The notes below the pieces were generated by a model. The model was not told where the DNA came from, did no database searches, and saw only the letters and a program-made list of their open reading frames with translations. From positions 62,001 to 126,000 of the forward strand of contig CAZULC010000002.1 of NCBI GenBank assembly GCA_964621165.1: a stretch of 64,000 nt of DNA, given 5' to 3'. This DNA is from UMGS1696 sp964621165. GTDB taxonomy: Bacteria; Bacillota; Clostridia; Oscillospirales; CAG-272. Positions 50,105 to 59,584 of this stretch are shown one piece after another. The translations under genes were made by a program, and so were the position numbers. Positions within the stretch are counted from its first letter, which is position 1. Each line of letters starts with the position of its first letter.

Positions 50105-52198
50105 ATGTTTGAGAAATACAGAACTTTTTCCTATGACTTTGCCGGACGCCCGCTCGTTATAGAAACGGGTAAAATGGCAGGACTGGCTAACGGCTCGGTT
50201 CTCGTCAGATACGGCGACACGGCTGTGCTCTGCTGTGCTACCGCTTCCGAAAAACCCCGGGACGGAATCGACTTTCTCCCCCTGTCGATAGACTTCGAGG
50301 AAAGACTCTACGCCGTGGGCAGAATTCCCGGCTCCTACCTCAAGAGAGAGGGAAGACCTACCGAAAAGGCCATCCTCACCTCGAGAGTCATAGACAGACC
50401 CATCCGCCCCCTCTTCCCGAAGGATCTGCGCAACGACGTGGTTCTCTCCCTTCTCGTTCTCGCGGTGGATCACGACTGTTCACCTGAAATCGCCGCAATG
50501 GTAGGCGCGTCCATCGCACTCACAATTTCCGACATTCCGTGGAACGGTCCCATTGGCGGCTGCTTCGTCGGACTCACGGAAGAAGAAGGACTCATCATCA
50601 ACCCAACAGCCGAGCAGAGAGAGCGTTCCTCGCTTGAGCTGACGGTGGCCGGAACCGCGAAAAAGGTCGTCATGATTGAAGCAGGCGCGGCTGAGGTGTC
50701 CGACGACAAGATGTTTGAAGCAATCATGTTCGCCCACGAGGAAATCAAGAAGCTCTGCGCGTTCATCGAGACAATCAAAGCCGAGGTGGGCAAGCCCAAG
50801 TTCGAGTACGAGTCCGCGTGGATTGACGAGGAGCTGTTCCATAACGTCTTCGACTTCTGCGTTGAGGACGTGAAGAAAGCCCTCGATACCGACGACAAGA
50901 ACGTCCGCGACGAACGCCTCGCACCCATTTACGAAGCGGTTTACGCAAAGTTCGACGAGGGAAACGAAGAAAACCACGCAATCCTCAACGAGGTAATGTA
51001 CAAGGTCCAGAAGAAAATCGTCCGCAGATGGCTCCTTGACGAGCAGAAGCGTGTTGACGGACGTAGAATGGACCAGATCCGTCCCCTTGCGGCTGAGGTT
51101 CACCTTTTCAACCGCGACCACGGCTCCGGTATGTTCACCAGAGGACAGACGCAGGTTCTCACAATCGCAACTCTCGGCTCCATCTCCGACGTGCAGATGC
51201 TTGACGGCATTTCCGACGAGGAGACAAAGAGATACATGCACCACTACAACATGCCCGGCTACTCCACAGGTGAAGCAAAGGCTGTGAGAAGCCCCGGCAG
51301 ACGTGAAATCGGTCATGGCGCACTGGCTGAGCGTTCCCTGATTCCGGTTCTTCCGTCGGTTGAGGAGTTCCCCTACGCAATCCGCTGTGTGTCCGAGGTA
51401 ATCAGCTCCAACGGTTCCACATCACAGGCGTCGGTCTGTGGCTCCACTCTGGCACTCATGGACGCGGGCGTGCCGATCAAAGCTCCCGTTGCCGGAATTT
51501 CCTGCGGCCTTATCACCGAAGGCGACCGTTGGATGACCATGATTGACATTCAGGGACTTGAGGACTTCTACGGAGATATGGACTTCAAGGTTGCCGGAAC
51601 CCACAAGGGTATCACCTCAATACAGATGGATTTGAAAATCGACGGCCTGACTCCCGAAATCATAAAGAAGGCTCTCGAAGTAACCCACAAGGGACGGGAC
51701 TACATTATAGATGAAGTAATCCTCAAGGCAATTCCCGCGCCCAGAGCTGAGGTTTCCGAATACGCTCCAAAGATGATCAACATGAAGATTCCCGTTGACA
51801 AAATCTCCGAGGTCATCGGCAAGCAGGGCAAGGTTATTCAGCAGATTGTTGCCGACACCGGCGCGAAAATCGACATCGAGGACGACGGCTCCGTATTCAT
51901 CTCCGGAATCGAGAAAGCCTCAATCGAAGCCGCAAAAGCCGCAATCGACGCTATCATATTCGAACCCGTTCCCGGCGAAATTTACGAGGGCGTTGTCACA
52001 AGAATCATACCCATCGGAGCCTTCGTTGAGTTCGCACCCAAGAAGGAAGGCCTTGTACACATCTCCAAGCTTGACAAGAAGAGAACCGAAAAGGTGGAGG
52101 ACGTGTGCAACGTTGGCGATAGAATCAAGGTCAAGTTCCTCGGCATGGACGACAAGGGCAGATTCAACCTCTCTCGCCGCGACGCTCTCGAGGACTGA
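50105..52198 (+). CDS. pnp: Polyribonucleotide nucleotidyltransferase (PNPase)
   Basis: A 697-residue phosphorolytic 3'-5' exoribonuclease and polymerase. Two RNase PH-like cores are visible: the first with FAGRPLVIETGKMAGLANGS and FFPL-like LPLSIDFEERLYAVGRIPGS, the second with RSPGRREIGHGALAERSL, SSNGSTSQASVCGSTLALMD and the catalytic D in GDMDFKVAGT. A KH domain (KISEVIGKQGKVIQQI) and an S1 domain (GEIYEGVVTRIIPIGAFVEF) follow. It works in mRNA turnover. It lies downstream of rpsO in the usual order, and is fully open. Confidence 0.97.
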   Translation: MFEKYRTFSYDFAGRPLVIETGKMAGLANGSVLVRYGDTAVLCCATASEKPRDGIDFLPLSIDFEERLYAVGRIPGSYLKREGRPTEKAILTSRVIDRPIRPLFPKDLRNDVVLSLLVLAVDHDCSPEIAAMVGASIALTISDIPWNGPIGGCFVGLTEEEGLIINPTAEQRERSSLELTVAGTAKKVVMIEAGAAEVSDDKMFEAIMFAHEEIKKLCAFIETIKAEVGKPKFEYESAWIDEELFHNVFDFCVEDVKKALDTDDKNVRDERLAPIYEAVYAKFDEGNEENHAILNEVMYKVQKKIVRRWLLDEQKRVDGRRMDQIRPLAAEVHLFNRDHGSGMFTRGQTQVLTIATLGSISDVQMLDGISDEETKRYMHHYNMPGYSTGEAKAVRSPGRREIGHGALAERSLIPVLPSVEEFPYAIRCVSEVISSNGSTSQASVCGSTLALMDAGVPIKAPVAGISCGLITEGDRWMTMIDIQGLEDFYGDMDFKVAGTHKGITSIQMDLKIDGLTPEIIKKALEVTHKGRDYIIDEVILKAIPAPRAEVSEYAPKMINMKIPVDKISEVIGKQGKVIQQIVADTGAKIDIEDDGSVFISGIEKASIEAAKAAIDAIIFEPVPGEIYEGVVTRIIPIGAFVEFAPKKEGLVHISKLDKKRTEKVEDVCNVGDRIKVKFLGMDDKGRFNLSRRDALED

Positions 52199-52239
52199 TT
52201 TTACCATCATAAGGACATAAATTTTAATGAACATAACAG

Positions 52240-52289
52240 TACCGCTGAAATTGGAAATAATTTTTTCTCATCTCCGGCGGTATTTTTTT
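52240..52289 (+). terminator. Terminator after pnp
   Basis: TACCGC (52240-52245) pairs with GCGGTA (52277-52282), followed by seven T's. The loop is large (31 bases), but the position and T tract support it. Confidence 0.6.
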
Positions 52290-52309
52290 CTATATTTTCA
52301 TGGTTATAC

Positions 52310-52338
52310 TTGATTTAGACGTATTTTTACATTATAAT
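52310..52338 (+). promoter_or_regulatory. Promoter of the carboxypeptidase gene
   Basis: TTGATT (52310-52315), a 17-base spacer and TATAAT (52333-52338), about 70 bases before the TTG start. Confidence 0.8.
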
Positions 52339-52410
52339 AAGAGATAGGTGCACACCGGTACCATACCGACGGAAAACGCGCAGTACGAATAACGCTTGGG
52401 AGGAAGAAAT

Positions 52411-53958
52411 TTGAATAACAACGACAAGCCAAGGTTTAAAATAGAAAACGGAAACATAATAAAGATAAACCCCGACGGAACTCAGGTTTCCCGTCCCCTG
52501 ACCGATGACGAACGCCGACGGCTCGAAGAAGCAAGACAATCCCTGAGACACTCACAGGCTCAAACGCAGCAAAGTCAGCCGGAGGTTCAGCCCCAGTACC
52601 ATCAGCCCCAGCCACGCCGGCCCCAGCAGAATCAGGAATACGCACAGCAGCCCCAGCAGAACCGGCCGCGTCAGACTTCGAGACCCGCACAGCCCCAGCA
52701 GCAAAGGCGTGAGTCTCCGGTTGACGAAGTCGAAGCAAGACGCGCGGATCAGCGTACCCTCGCACGGAGTCAGATGGAAGCGGCGGAACAGCTTGGGGTG
52801 GTGAAGCGGAACAAAAACGCCGCCTATCACGAGAGGGAAATCGCCCGCCGTCAGGAAATGCGCGCAACGGAACAGAGACAGAAACAGCGCCGCCGAATAA
52901 AAATCAACGCGGGAGCCATAGCATTTGCTGTTCTCATGGCGGTGGTAGTCGGAGTATCGGCGCGTCAGATCGGAATCAACTACAAGGAGCTTGAAAACAA
53001 GCCGGACAATCCTTCATACGTAAACGAACTCGACTACAGCAATATCGGCGGAAATCAAGGCTCGCCGGAGAATGAAACAACTCTTACCCCGTTCGAACCT
53101 CAGCCGGCATTCGAGAGCCTCAGCGTATCAAATTCCGCCGTACACGAAGGGAACCTGATTCTCGTGAACTACGCCGTCCCATACGTCGAACCCGTGAATG
53201 AAATAACCCTTCTCAACGCCTACGAGGACCGTACAGGAAGCGACGAGACGGGCAGACTCAAGGTTTCCTCCACTGACACAAACATGGAAAAAACCGCCTT
53301 TGAGGCTCTCGAGAGTCTTGTGACGCAGATGAAGACCGAAACAGGCTGCTCAGACCTCATGATAACCAGCGGATACAGAACACTTGCAGATCAGCAGGAG
53401 ATTTACGACTACTACATGGAAACTCAGGGGGAGGAATACACCAAGGCATACGTGGCCAACCCGGGTTACAGCGAGCACCAGACGGGACTTGCGTGTGACC
53501 TGACCTTCTACACATCCGAAGGCTACTCGGTTCCTATTTCCGACTACGAGTACGGCTACTGGATCGGAGAAAACTGCATGAATGAGGGCTTTGTCAGACG
53601 TTACCCGGAGAGCAAGGCGGACATCACCCACATCAGCTACGAAGCATGGCATTTCAGATATGTGGGAATTCCCCATGCCTACGCAATAACCGCCCTGAAC
53701 TTCTGCCTCGAGGAATACATCGACTACCTCAAAGACTACGCCGCCGACGCAAAGCTTCTTCATATTAAGGAAGACAGAACCATTGAGGACGTGGAATCAG
53801 CTGCAGTGGAAAACGGTGAGGTCAGCGGAGGATGGCTCGCTTACTACTGCCCCATGACTGAAGGAGACAGCACCGAAATTCCTGTTCCTACGTTTGGCGA
53901 GTACATTATTTCCGGCAACAACACCGACGGATATATCGTAACGGTCACGCTGGATTAG
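52411..53958 (+). CDS. VanY-like D-alanyl-D-alanine carboxypeptidase (M15B)
   Basis: A 515-residue protein anchored by a single membrane helix (INAGAIAFAVLMAVVVGVS near residue 165). The cytoplasmic N-terminus is disordered and Q/P/R-rich; the extracytoplasmic peptidase has SGYRTLADQQEIYDYYM, GYSEHQTGLACDLTF (zinc His and Asp) and AWHFRYVG (zinc His). M15B enzymes trim the terminal D-Ala from wall stem peptides, affecting cross-linking and glycopeptide response. The TTG start follows GGGAGGAAGAAAT by eight bases. There are no van genes nearby, so a housekeeping wall role is likely. The long charged cytoplasmic tail is uncommon for the family. Confidence 0.88.
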   Translation: MNNNDKPRFKIENGNIIKINPDGTQVSRPLTDDERRRLEEARQSLRHSQAQTQQSQPEVQPQYHQPQPRRPQQNQEYAQQPQQNRPRQTSRPAQPQQQRRESPVDEVEARRADQRTLARSQMEAAEQLGVVKRNKNAAYHEREIARRQEMRATEQRQKQRRRIKINAGAIAFAVLMAVVVGVSARQIGINYKELENKPDNPSYVNELDYSNIGGNQGSPENETTLTPFEPQPAFESLSVSNSAVHEGNLILVNYAVPYVEPVNEITLLNAYEDRTGSDETGRLKVSSTDTNMEKTAFEALESLVTQMKTETGCSDLMITSGYRTLADQQEIYDYYMETQGEEYTKAYVANPGYSEHQTGLACDLTFYTSEGYSVPISDYEYGYWIGENCMNEGFVRRYPESKADITHISYEAWHFRYVGIPHAYAITALNFCLEEYIDYLKDYAADAKLLHIKEDRTIEDVESAAVENGEVSGGWLAYYCPMTEGDSTEIPVPTFGEYIISGNNTDGYIVTVTLD

Positions 53959-54152
53959 TGTCGCCTTAAAATGAAAACGCCGTTCATTCAGATTCATTCA
54001 AAAAATATTGTTTATTCAACCAACATTTCATGTGTTATCAAATTGCCGTCACATTGGCGGATTATAATATGTGCACAAGGAAAGAAAAGAATCCTTCAAA
54101 CCTGCAAAAATAAAAATCAACATATGAAATATATAGAAAGGCGGATAATATT

Positions 54153-55892
54153 ATGAAAGAATTTGATATGAACAACAATTTTAACAACAATTTTAACAAC
54201 AATTTTAACAACGAGAACAACGAGAACACAAATCCCGCTCCCGAAAACAACCGTCCCGTAAACGGCGTGAACGGAACTCCCGATCAGGCAAGGGAAGAGC
54301 ACAGCGAGCCTCAGGTTAACACATCCGAACACAACGCGGCTCAGGACAAATCCCACACAACCGAAAACCCATACTTCAAAGGCTTCGGAAGCTACAACTA
54401 CGGCACGACGGGAAACACAAATCCCCAGTACGGTGACACTCAGAATCAGCAGAACCAAAATCAGCAGCCCCGCCAGAGCCAGTACAACGGCCAGTATTCA
54501 CAGTACAACGGCGGCGGATACAACTACAACAACTCCGCAAACGACGTGAACCGCGGAAGCAGCTTCGGCGGCGGATACAATTACAGGCAGTACGACATTC
54601 CCACCCAGAGACAGGGTCAGATTTCCTACACTCCCAGCCCCAAAAAGGCAAAGAAGGAAAAGAAGAAGTCCGGCGGATTCTCAAAGGGCGCGGTCGCGGG
54701 AATTTTAGTCTCGGCTGTGATTCTCTCCTGCGGTGCTGGATTCGGCGGTGCCATGCTTGCAAACAGTCTCGCCTCAAAGGAAGAACAGCAGGTCAGCACA
54801 TCCGGAACCGGCGTGAACTCGATAAAGAACTCCGACGACGTTGTAATCTACCGTGGAGTTGACGAGGTTGCCACATCAACAGGAACAAATTCCGAGGGCA
54901 ACTACTCCTACGCACAGGTTGCGGCAATGGTAAAGGACTCCGTGGTTGAAATCACCACCGAATACAACAACACCATCTCCGGCTGGTACAACTACGTTCA
55001 GCAGGGTGCAGGATCGGGAGTCATCATCTCAACGGACGGCTATATTATAACCAACGCACACGTAATCACCAACGAATCCACGGGAGCCGTAGCCGATTCC
55101 ATTACAGTGAGAACGACTGACGGAACCGAATACGACGCCTCCGTTGTGGGCTACGACACCGACGAGGACATCGCAATCATAAAGATTGAGGCTGAAAACC
55201 TGACCGCGGCTCAGTGCGGCGACAGTTCAAAGCTGTCCGTGGGTGAAGAGTTGGTAGTCGTTGGCAATCCTCTCGGTGAGCTTGGCGGAACCGTGACCAA
55301 CGGCATAGTCAGCGCAACCGAGCGTGAGCTTGAGGTAAACGGCGTGAAGATGAACCTGATTCAGACCAACGCCGCTGTCAACCCGGGCAACTCCGGCGGC
55401 GGTATGTTCAACATGAAAGGTCAGCTTGTGGGAATTGTCAACGCAAAGTCCAGCGGCACGGGCATTGAAGGCTTGGGCTTCGCGATTCCTGTAAATCAGG
55501 CTCTGTCGGTTTCTGAGCAGCTTCTCCAGTACGGCTACGTACGGGGCAAGACCATGATTGGCGTAACATTCACCGAAGTAAGCTCCAACAACTTCTTCTA
55601 CAACTATAATATCAAAGCCGGCGTATACGTTGACTCCTGCACCGAGGGCTACAATGACGATGTTCTTAAGGCCGGCGACCGTGTTGTTGCGGTAAACGGC
55701 GAGACAGTTTCGTCCACTTCCGAGATCAAGGCAATCGTTACAGGCTCAGCCGTGGGCGACAAACTGAAGTTCCAGATTGAGAGAAATGGCAAGCTCATGG
55801 AGGTTGAGGTGGAATGCTTCGAGAAGGTTCCCACCACGGATGAAACCAATAATTACATCGAGTTCGACAACGGCGACAATTATAACGGTTAA
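54153..55892 (+). CDS. HtrA/DegP-like serine protease with PDZ domain
   Basis: A 579-residue membrane-anchored protease. The N-terminal 170 residues are disordered and N/Q/G/Y-rich, starting with three tandem 12-base DNA units encoding NNNF. One membrane helix (AVAGILVSAVILSCGAGFGG) follows, then a trypsin-like domain with TNAHVI (His), DEDIAII (Asp) and NPGNSGGGMF (Ser), and a PDZ domain (AGDRVVAVNGETVSSTSEIK). HtrA degrades misfolded exported proteins. The two-component genes begin 127 bases downstream, reminiscent of CssRS-htrA, suggesting envelope-stress control. Confidence 0.9.
   Translation: MKEFDMNNNFNNNFNNNFNNENNENTNPAPENNRPVNGVNGTPDQAREEHSEPQVNTSEHNAAQDKSHTTENPYFKGFGSYNYGTTGNTNPQYGDTQNQQNQNQQPRQSQYNGQYSQYNGGGYNYNNSANDVNRGSSFGGGYNYRQYDIPTQRQGQISYTPSPKKAKKEKKKSGGFSKGAVAGILVSAVILSCGAGFGGAMLANSLASKEEQQVSTSGTGVNSIKNSDDVVIYRGVDEVATSTGTNSEGNYSYAQVAAMVKDSVVEITTEYNNTISGWYNYVQQGAGSGVIISTDGYIITNAHVITNESTGAVADSITVRTTDGTEYDASVVGYDTDEDIAIIKIEAENLTAAQCGDSSKLSVGEELVVVGNPLGELGGTVTNGIVSATERELEVNGVKMNLIQTNAAVNPGNSGGGMFNMKGQLVGIVNAKSSGTGIEGLGFAIPVNQALSVSEQLLQYGYVRGKTMIGVTFTEVSSNNFFYNYNIKAGVYVDSCTEGYNDDVLKAGDRVVAVNGETVSSTSEIKAIVTGSAVGDKLKFQIERNGKLMEVEVECFEKVPTTDETNNYIEFDNGDNYNG
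54171..54206 (+). repeat. Three tandem copies of a 12-bp unit in the htrA-like gene
   Basis: AACAACAATTTT occurs three times in direct succession (54171-54182, 54183-54194, 54195-54206). Copy-number changes would keep the frame and merely lengthen the N-terminal tail. Confidence 0.85.
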
Positions 55893-55917
55893 GTTAAAAT
55901 TCAACAGACTATAACTT

Positions 55918-55942
55918 AAGAGGGACAAAAATCCCTCTTTTG
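55918..55942 (+). terminator. Terminator after the htrA-like gene
   Basis: AAGAGGGA (55918-55925) pairs with TCCCTCTT (55932-55939), with a T-rich end. It separates the protease from the two-component genes, which therefore probably use their own promoter. Confidence 0.75.
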
Positions 55943-56019
55943 TGCAAAATACAAAGTAAAGCTAAATTTTCACATAAGTTAATTACAAGAACAAATGCAA
56001 TACTAAACAGGAGTAAAAT

Positions 56020-56721
56020 ATGTACAACATTCTCATAGCGGACGACGAGGAGAACATCCGAAAGCTCATAGCAAAGTACGCTGTTTACGAGGGCAACGCC
56101 GTACGGGAAGCAAAGGACGGCATGGAAGCGGTTAAGCTGTGCCGGGAAGAGAGCTTCGATATAGTAATAATGGACATCATGATGCCGGAGCTTGACGGCT
56201 TTTCAGCCTGCCGTGAAATCCGCAAGTTTTCGTCAATTCCGATTATCATGCTCTCAGCGCGGGGCGAAGAATACGATAAAATCAACGGCTTTGAGCTGGG
56301 AATCGACGACTATGTTGTCAAGCCCTTCTCACCAAAGGAACTTATGCTGAGAATTGACGCGGTTCTCAAGCGTGCGTCAGGTAAGGTGGGAGCCAAGGTG
56401 CAGGAGGAGGTCAAAAACGAGGTGGTTGAATTTGCCGGCGGCGGACTAAAAGCGGACCTGACTGCGCGGATTGTGTATGTCGACGGCAAGCGTGCTGACA
56501 TGACCCCGAAGGAATACGATTTGTTCTTCTACATGATTAAAAACAAAAACATAGCCCTGACCCGGGAGAGACTCATCAGCGAGGTTTGGGGCTACGACTA
56601 CTTCGGCGACGACAGAACCCTTGATACCCACATAAAGCTCCTGCGCAAGTGTCTCGGTAATTACGCTGACTATATTGTCACGCTGAGGGGAGTGGGTTAC
56701 CGCTTTGACGCAGAACGATAA
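56020..56721 (+). CDS. OmpR-family response regulator
   Basis: A 233-residue DNA-binding response regulator. The receiver domain has the acidic pair in NILIADDEENIRKL, the phosphorylated Asp in DIVIMDIMMPELDG (near residue 52), the Thr/Ser switch in IIMLSARGEE and Lys in YVVKPFSPKEL. The winged-helix output domain ends DRTLDTHIKLLRKCLG and VTLRGVGYRF. It is paired with the sensor kinase that overlaps its 3' end. Its target set is unknown; the htrA-like gene upstream is a candidate. Confidence 0.93.
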   Translation: MYNILIADDEENIRKLIAKYAVYEGNAVREAKDGMEAVKLCREESFDIVIMDIMMPELDGFSACREIRKFSSIPIIMLSARGEEYDKINGFELGIDDYVVKPFSPKELMLRIDAVLKRASGKVGAKVQEEVKNEVVEFAGGGLKADLTARIVYVDGKRADMTPKEYDLFFYMIKNKNIALTRERLISEVWGYDYFGDDRTLDTHIKLLRKCLGNYADYIVTLRGVGYRFDAER

Positions 56722-58339
56722 AAATCCGACGGAAAATGCAGGTTTACAGCCTGAGACGTCACAGATAGGCTCGGATTTGGCTAAAACGGCTGCTGAAAAA
56801 AATGTCAGGAAAAAGATAAAAAAACGGCACAGAAGCGGCAGAAAATCCTCCGGCGTAACCATGTCTATGAGAACCCGGCTGATTCTCGTGTTTTTCGCCT
56901 TCACTGCGGTGGTGCTTGCCCTGCTGTGGCTGTTCCAGACCGTGTGGCTCGACGACGTTTACCTCTCCCTAAAGATGAATGACCTTGAGAAATGCGCGGC
57001 TGAGGTGACAGACTACGCTTCCAATGACTTCGGAGACGACTACACAGACCTCGACGACTACGCCGGAAAAAACGCGTCAAAAAACGGAGTCTGCCTGACG
57101 GTTTATAAAATCCAAGGCGGAGTGGGGTACCAGCTCATTAACAAGCACATCAACACCTTCTGCTTCATTCACAACGTGGAAAGTCCGGGATTGCTCAATA
57201 ACCTCTACAAATGTGCGGCTGAAAACGGCGGGGAATACTTGGAAAACGTGTCCCTGTCAGATATGTTCCAGACAAAGAGTACGGAAGACGGTGACGATCC
57301 AGGCGGCATGAACTACGTCCTTGTGAAGCTGGTGCCGAAGTCGGATTCAACTCTGCTGTTCCTGTTCAACGCCGAGCTGATGCCACTTGAGTCCACCGTA
57401 AAGACCCTGAGAGCGCAGCTTGTGGTGATATCCGTGATTCTTCTCGTTATTGCCGTGGTGCTTGGAATTGTGTTCTCACAGCATATGTCGAAGCCGCTGC
57501 GGGATATGAGCGTGGAGGCGTCAAAGCTGGCTCTGGGGGACTACAACGTGAACTTCGACGGAGGAAACTGCACCGAAAGCGCAAACCTGTCTGCAATCCT
57601 GAACCGTGCGGCGTACGAGCTGTCCCGGCTTGACAAAATGCAGAAGGATTTGGTCGCCAACGTTTCACATGATTTGCGCACGCCCCTTACCATGATAGCC
57701 GGGTACACGGAAGCCATGCGGGATTTACCGGGAGAAGCCACGCCGGAGAACATGCAGATTGTCATCGACGAAACCCACCGGCTGACTACCCTTGTCAACG
57801 ATATGCTTGAGGTGAGCCGTTACCAAGGCGGACGGCAGAAGCTCAATCCCACCCGGTTCAACTTCACGGACACTGTGCGGACCACAATCGAGCGTTACGG
57901 CAAGCTGAAGGAGCAGGACGGGTTCAACATCACCTTCGAGTCGGACTCGGACGAAGATGTTTTCGTTACCGCCGACGAGGGACGGATTTTACAGGTGCTG
58001 TACAACCTCGTGGGAAACGCCGTCAACTACACCGGGGAGGACAAAACCGTCGTCATACGCCAATCCACGGACAGGAAAGCGGGGGATGTGCTTCTCGAGG
58101 TCATCGACAGCGGTATAGGAATTCCCGAGGACGAGCTGCCGCTGGTGTGGGAGAGGTACTACAAGGTCAACGACTTCCACAAGCGGGCGAACATGGGCAC
58201 GGGACTGGGGCTGTCCATTGTCAAGAACATTCTTCTTCTCCACGGAGCCGAGTTCGGAGTCAAGAGCAAGGTGGGAGAGGGAAGCTGCTTCTGGTTCAGG
58301 CTGAAAATATCGCCGGAGCAGAACAGTACCGAAAACTAA
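56705..58339 (+). CDS. Sensor histidine kinase
   Basis: A 544-residue membrane kinase. An unusual basic N-terminal tail (about 55 residues, VRKKIKKRHRSGRK) precedes the first helix (LILVFFAFTAVVLALLWLFQ). An extracytoplasmic sensor of about 170 residues follows, then the second helix (LVVISVILLVIAVVLGIVFS), a HAMP domain, HisKA with VSHDLRTPLTMIAGY, and HATPase with LVGNAVNYT, DSGIGIPEDEL and GTGLGLSIVKN. The start is taken as TTG at 56705, overlapping the regulator by 17 bases; an internal ATG near 56862 is possible but lacks a binding site. It forms a two-component system with 56020. Confidence 0.9.
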   Translation: MTQNDKNPTENAGLQPETSQIGSDLAKTAAEKNVRKKIKKRHRSGRKSSGVTMSMRTRLILVFFAFTAVVLALLWLFQTVWLDDVYLSLKMNDLEKCAAEVTDYASNDFGDDYTDLDDYAGKNASKNGVCLTVYKIQGGVGYQLINKHINTFCFIHNVESPGLLNNLYKCAAENGGEYLENVSLSDMFQTKSTEDGDDPGGMNYVLVKLVPKSDSTLLFLFNAELMPLESTVKTLRAQLVVISVILLVIAVVLGIVFSQHMSKPLRDMSVEASKLALGDYNVNFDGGNCTESANLSAILNRAAYELSRLDKMQKDLVANVSHDLRTPLTMIAGYTEAMRDLPGEATPENMQIVIDETHRLTTLVNDMLEVSRYQGGRQKLNPTRFNFTDTVRTTIERYGKLKEQDGFNITFESDSDEDVFVTADEGRILQVLYNLVGNAVNYTGEDKTVVIRQSTDRKAGDVLLEVIDSGIGIPEDELPLVWERYYKVNDFHKRANMGTGLGLSIVKNILLLHGAEFGVKSKVGEGSCFWFRLKISPEQNSTEN

Positions 58340-58346
58340 ACAAAAG

Positions 58347-58385
58347 AGGGAAGCCGGAGTTTGAGTTCAGCTTCCCTTTGTTTTT
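58347..58385. terminator. Bidirectional terminator after the histidine kinase gene
   Basis: AGGGAAGC (58347-58354) pairs with GCTTCCCT (58370-58377), with T tracts on the plus strand and a short one on the minus. It lies between convergent genes. Confidence 0.75.
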
Positions 58386-58390
58386 GTGGA

Positions 58391-59506
58391 TTAATTTTCA
58401 TCCTGCATGTAAATCCTGTCCATGACCGACTTTGCTTTCTTTTCGAAAAATCCGCTGATTCTGCCGAATATCTCCGGAATCTTAAGCAGCCTCGACAGCA
58501 TGTGCCGCAGAAAATCGCAGAAGCTACACCCCAAAAACAGCAGAGCCACCACGAAAATCAGGTACGGATACAACTTGGGTGAGGTGACAAACCGGGACGG
58601 ATTCAGCCACGGCCAGATTATGCCCTTGACTTCAATCTGCTCGTGAATCAGGTATACGCCGAAGGTCAGCGGGGCAAAAAATTTTATCAGACCCACGGCG
58701 GCCTTGTTCTTTATGTCGAGGTGGACAAAGTAGTCAAACAGGCATATAGACGCGAGGACTACCGTAACGGAATTGTACTGCATGAAAATTTTGATGTACT
58801 TCGAGTCAAAGCTGAAATTCTGCCACAGCAGGGTCATTACGATTCGGGAAAGTGCCGTCACCGAGGACAAGCCGAAGTACCAAGCCAGCGGATGTGACAG
58901 CCGTACCTTGTATTTTCTCATGTACGCACCAATCACATACAGCACAAAGAACGACGTGTATGAATATCCCCCGTGGAGGTTGGCGAAGTCGTTCCAGTAG
59001 ACGAAATTCCGAAGAACTACCAGCACACCGAACAGAACCGCACACATCGTGAAATGCTCACGACGGTTCAGCCGGTTCACAAGCACGTTCAGCACCGGTG
59101 AGAGCATGTAGAGCATCACATAAGCCGTGGCGAACCAGTACCGCTGTGAAGTGACAGGAGTCGCGGCTGCCATGAATCCGGCAAAGGAGAACTCCACCTT
59201 TCCAACAGCGCACAGAATCAGGTAAGCCCCGCCGGAGACTGCGATGATCTGCCCCCACAGAAGAAGCAGCTTTTTCAGCTTGAAACTGGTCCCGCTCTGA
59301 AAGTAGCCCGTGATCAAAACGAAGCAGTTCACCATGACGTAACAGCAGCCTTCAATGAACCAGCTCACGTAAAAATTAGGGCTGTGCGTGCTGAGAAGGC
59401 CCAAAACGCCGCCGTGAACGTAAAAGTGACTGGTCAAAATCATGCACATGCTGACAATACGCAAGAGATCCGCGCCGTAGGAACGTTTTTCTTTACTCAA
59501 GTCCAT
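58391..59506 (-). CDS. Acyltransferase 3 family membrane protein
   Basis: A 371-residue integral membrane acyltransferase with about ten helices. The N-terminus (KRSYGADLLRIVSMCMILTS then HFYVHGG) carries the family histidine motif, and GVYLIHEQ is also typical. Members O-acetylate or otherwise acylate surface polysaccharides, peptidoglycan or teichoic acids. It is a single gene convergent with the histidine kinase; no sugar-synthesis genes are near, so the substrate remains unknown. Confidence 0.85.
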   Translation of the reverse strand: MDLSKEKRSYGADLLRIVSMCMILTSHFYVHGGVLGLLSTHSPNFYVSWFIEGCCYVMVNCFVLITGYFQSGTSFKLKKLLLLWGQIIAVSGGAYLILCAVGKVEFSFAGFMAAATPVTSQRYWFATAYVMLYMLSPVLNVLVNRLNRREHFTMCAVLFGVLVVLRNFVYWNDFANLHGGYSYTSFFVLYVIGAYMRKYKVRLSHPLAWYFGLSSVTALSRIVMTLLWQNFSFDSKYIKIFMQYNSVTVVLASICLFDYFVHLDIKNKAAVGLIKFFAPLTFGVYLIHEQIEVKGIIWPWLNPSRFVTSPKLYPYLIFVVALLFLGCSFCDFLRHMLSRLLKIPEIFGRISGFFEKKAKSVMDRIYMQDEN

Positions 59507-59538
59507 TTATAAATACCATTTAAAACATCAACACAAAA

Positions 59539-59571
59539 GTGCCTGACGGTTTGGTGCCAGACACCTTTTTT
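59539..59571. terminator. Hairpin terminator between acyltransferase and EF-G-like genes
   Basis: GTGCCTG (59539-59545) pairs with CAGACAC (59558-59564, one G-U) and is followed by six T's on the plus strand. It probably ends the EF-G-like transcript on the minus strand too, where the T run is shorter. Confidence 0.55.
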
Positions 59572-59584
59572 GGATTATGTATTG

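Noticed and set aside
50480..51316. Open frame of 278 codons on the minus strand within pnp
   Set aside because: It is a shadow of the GC-rich third positions of pnp, whose plus-strand domains are all intact.
54171..54206. Tandem repeats as a CRISPR array
   Set aside because: The units are 12 bases, directly adjacent without spacers and in frame within a gene.
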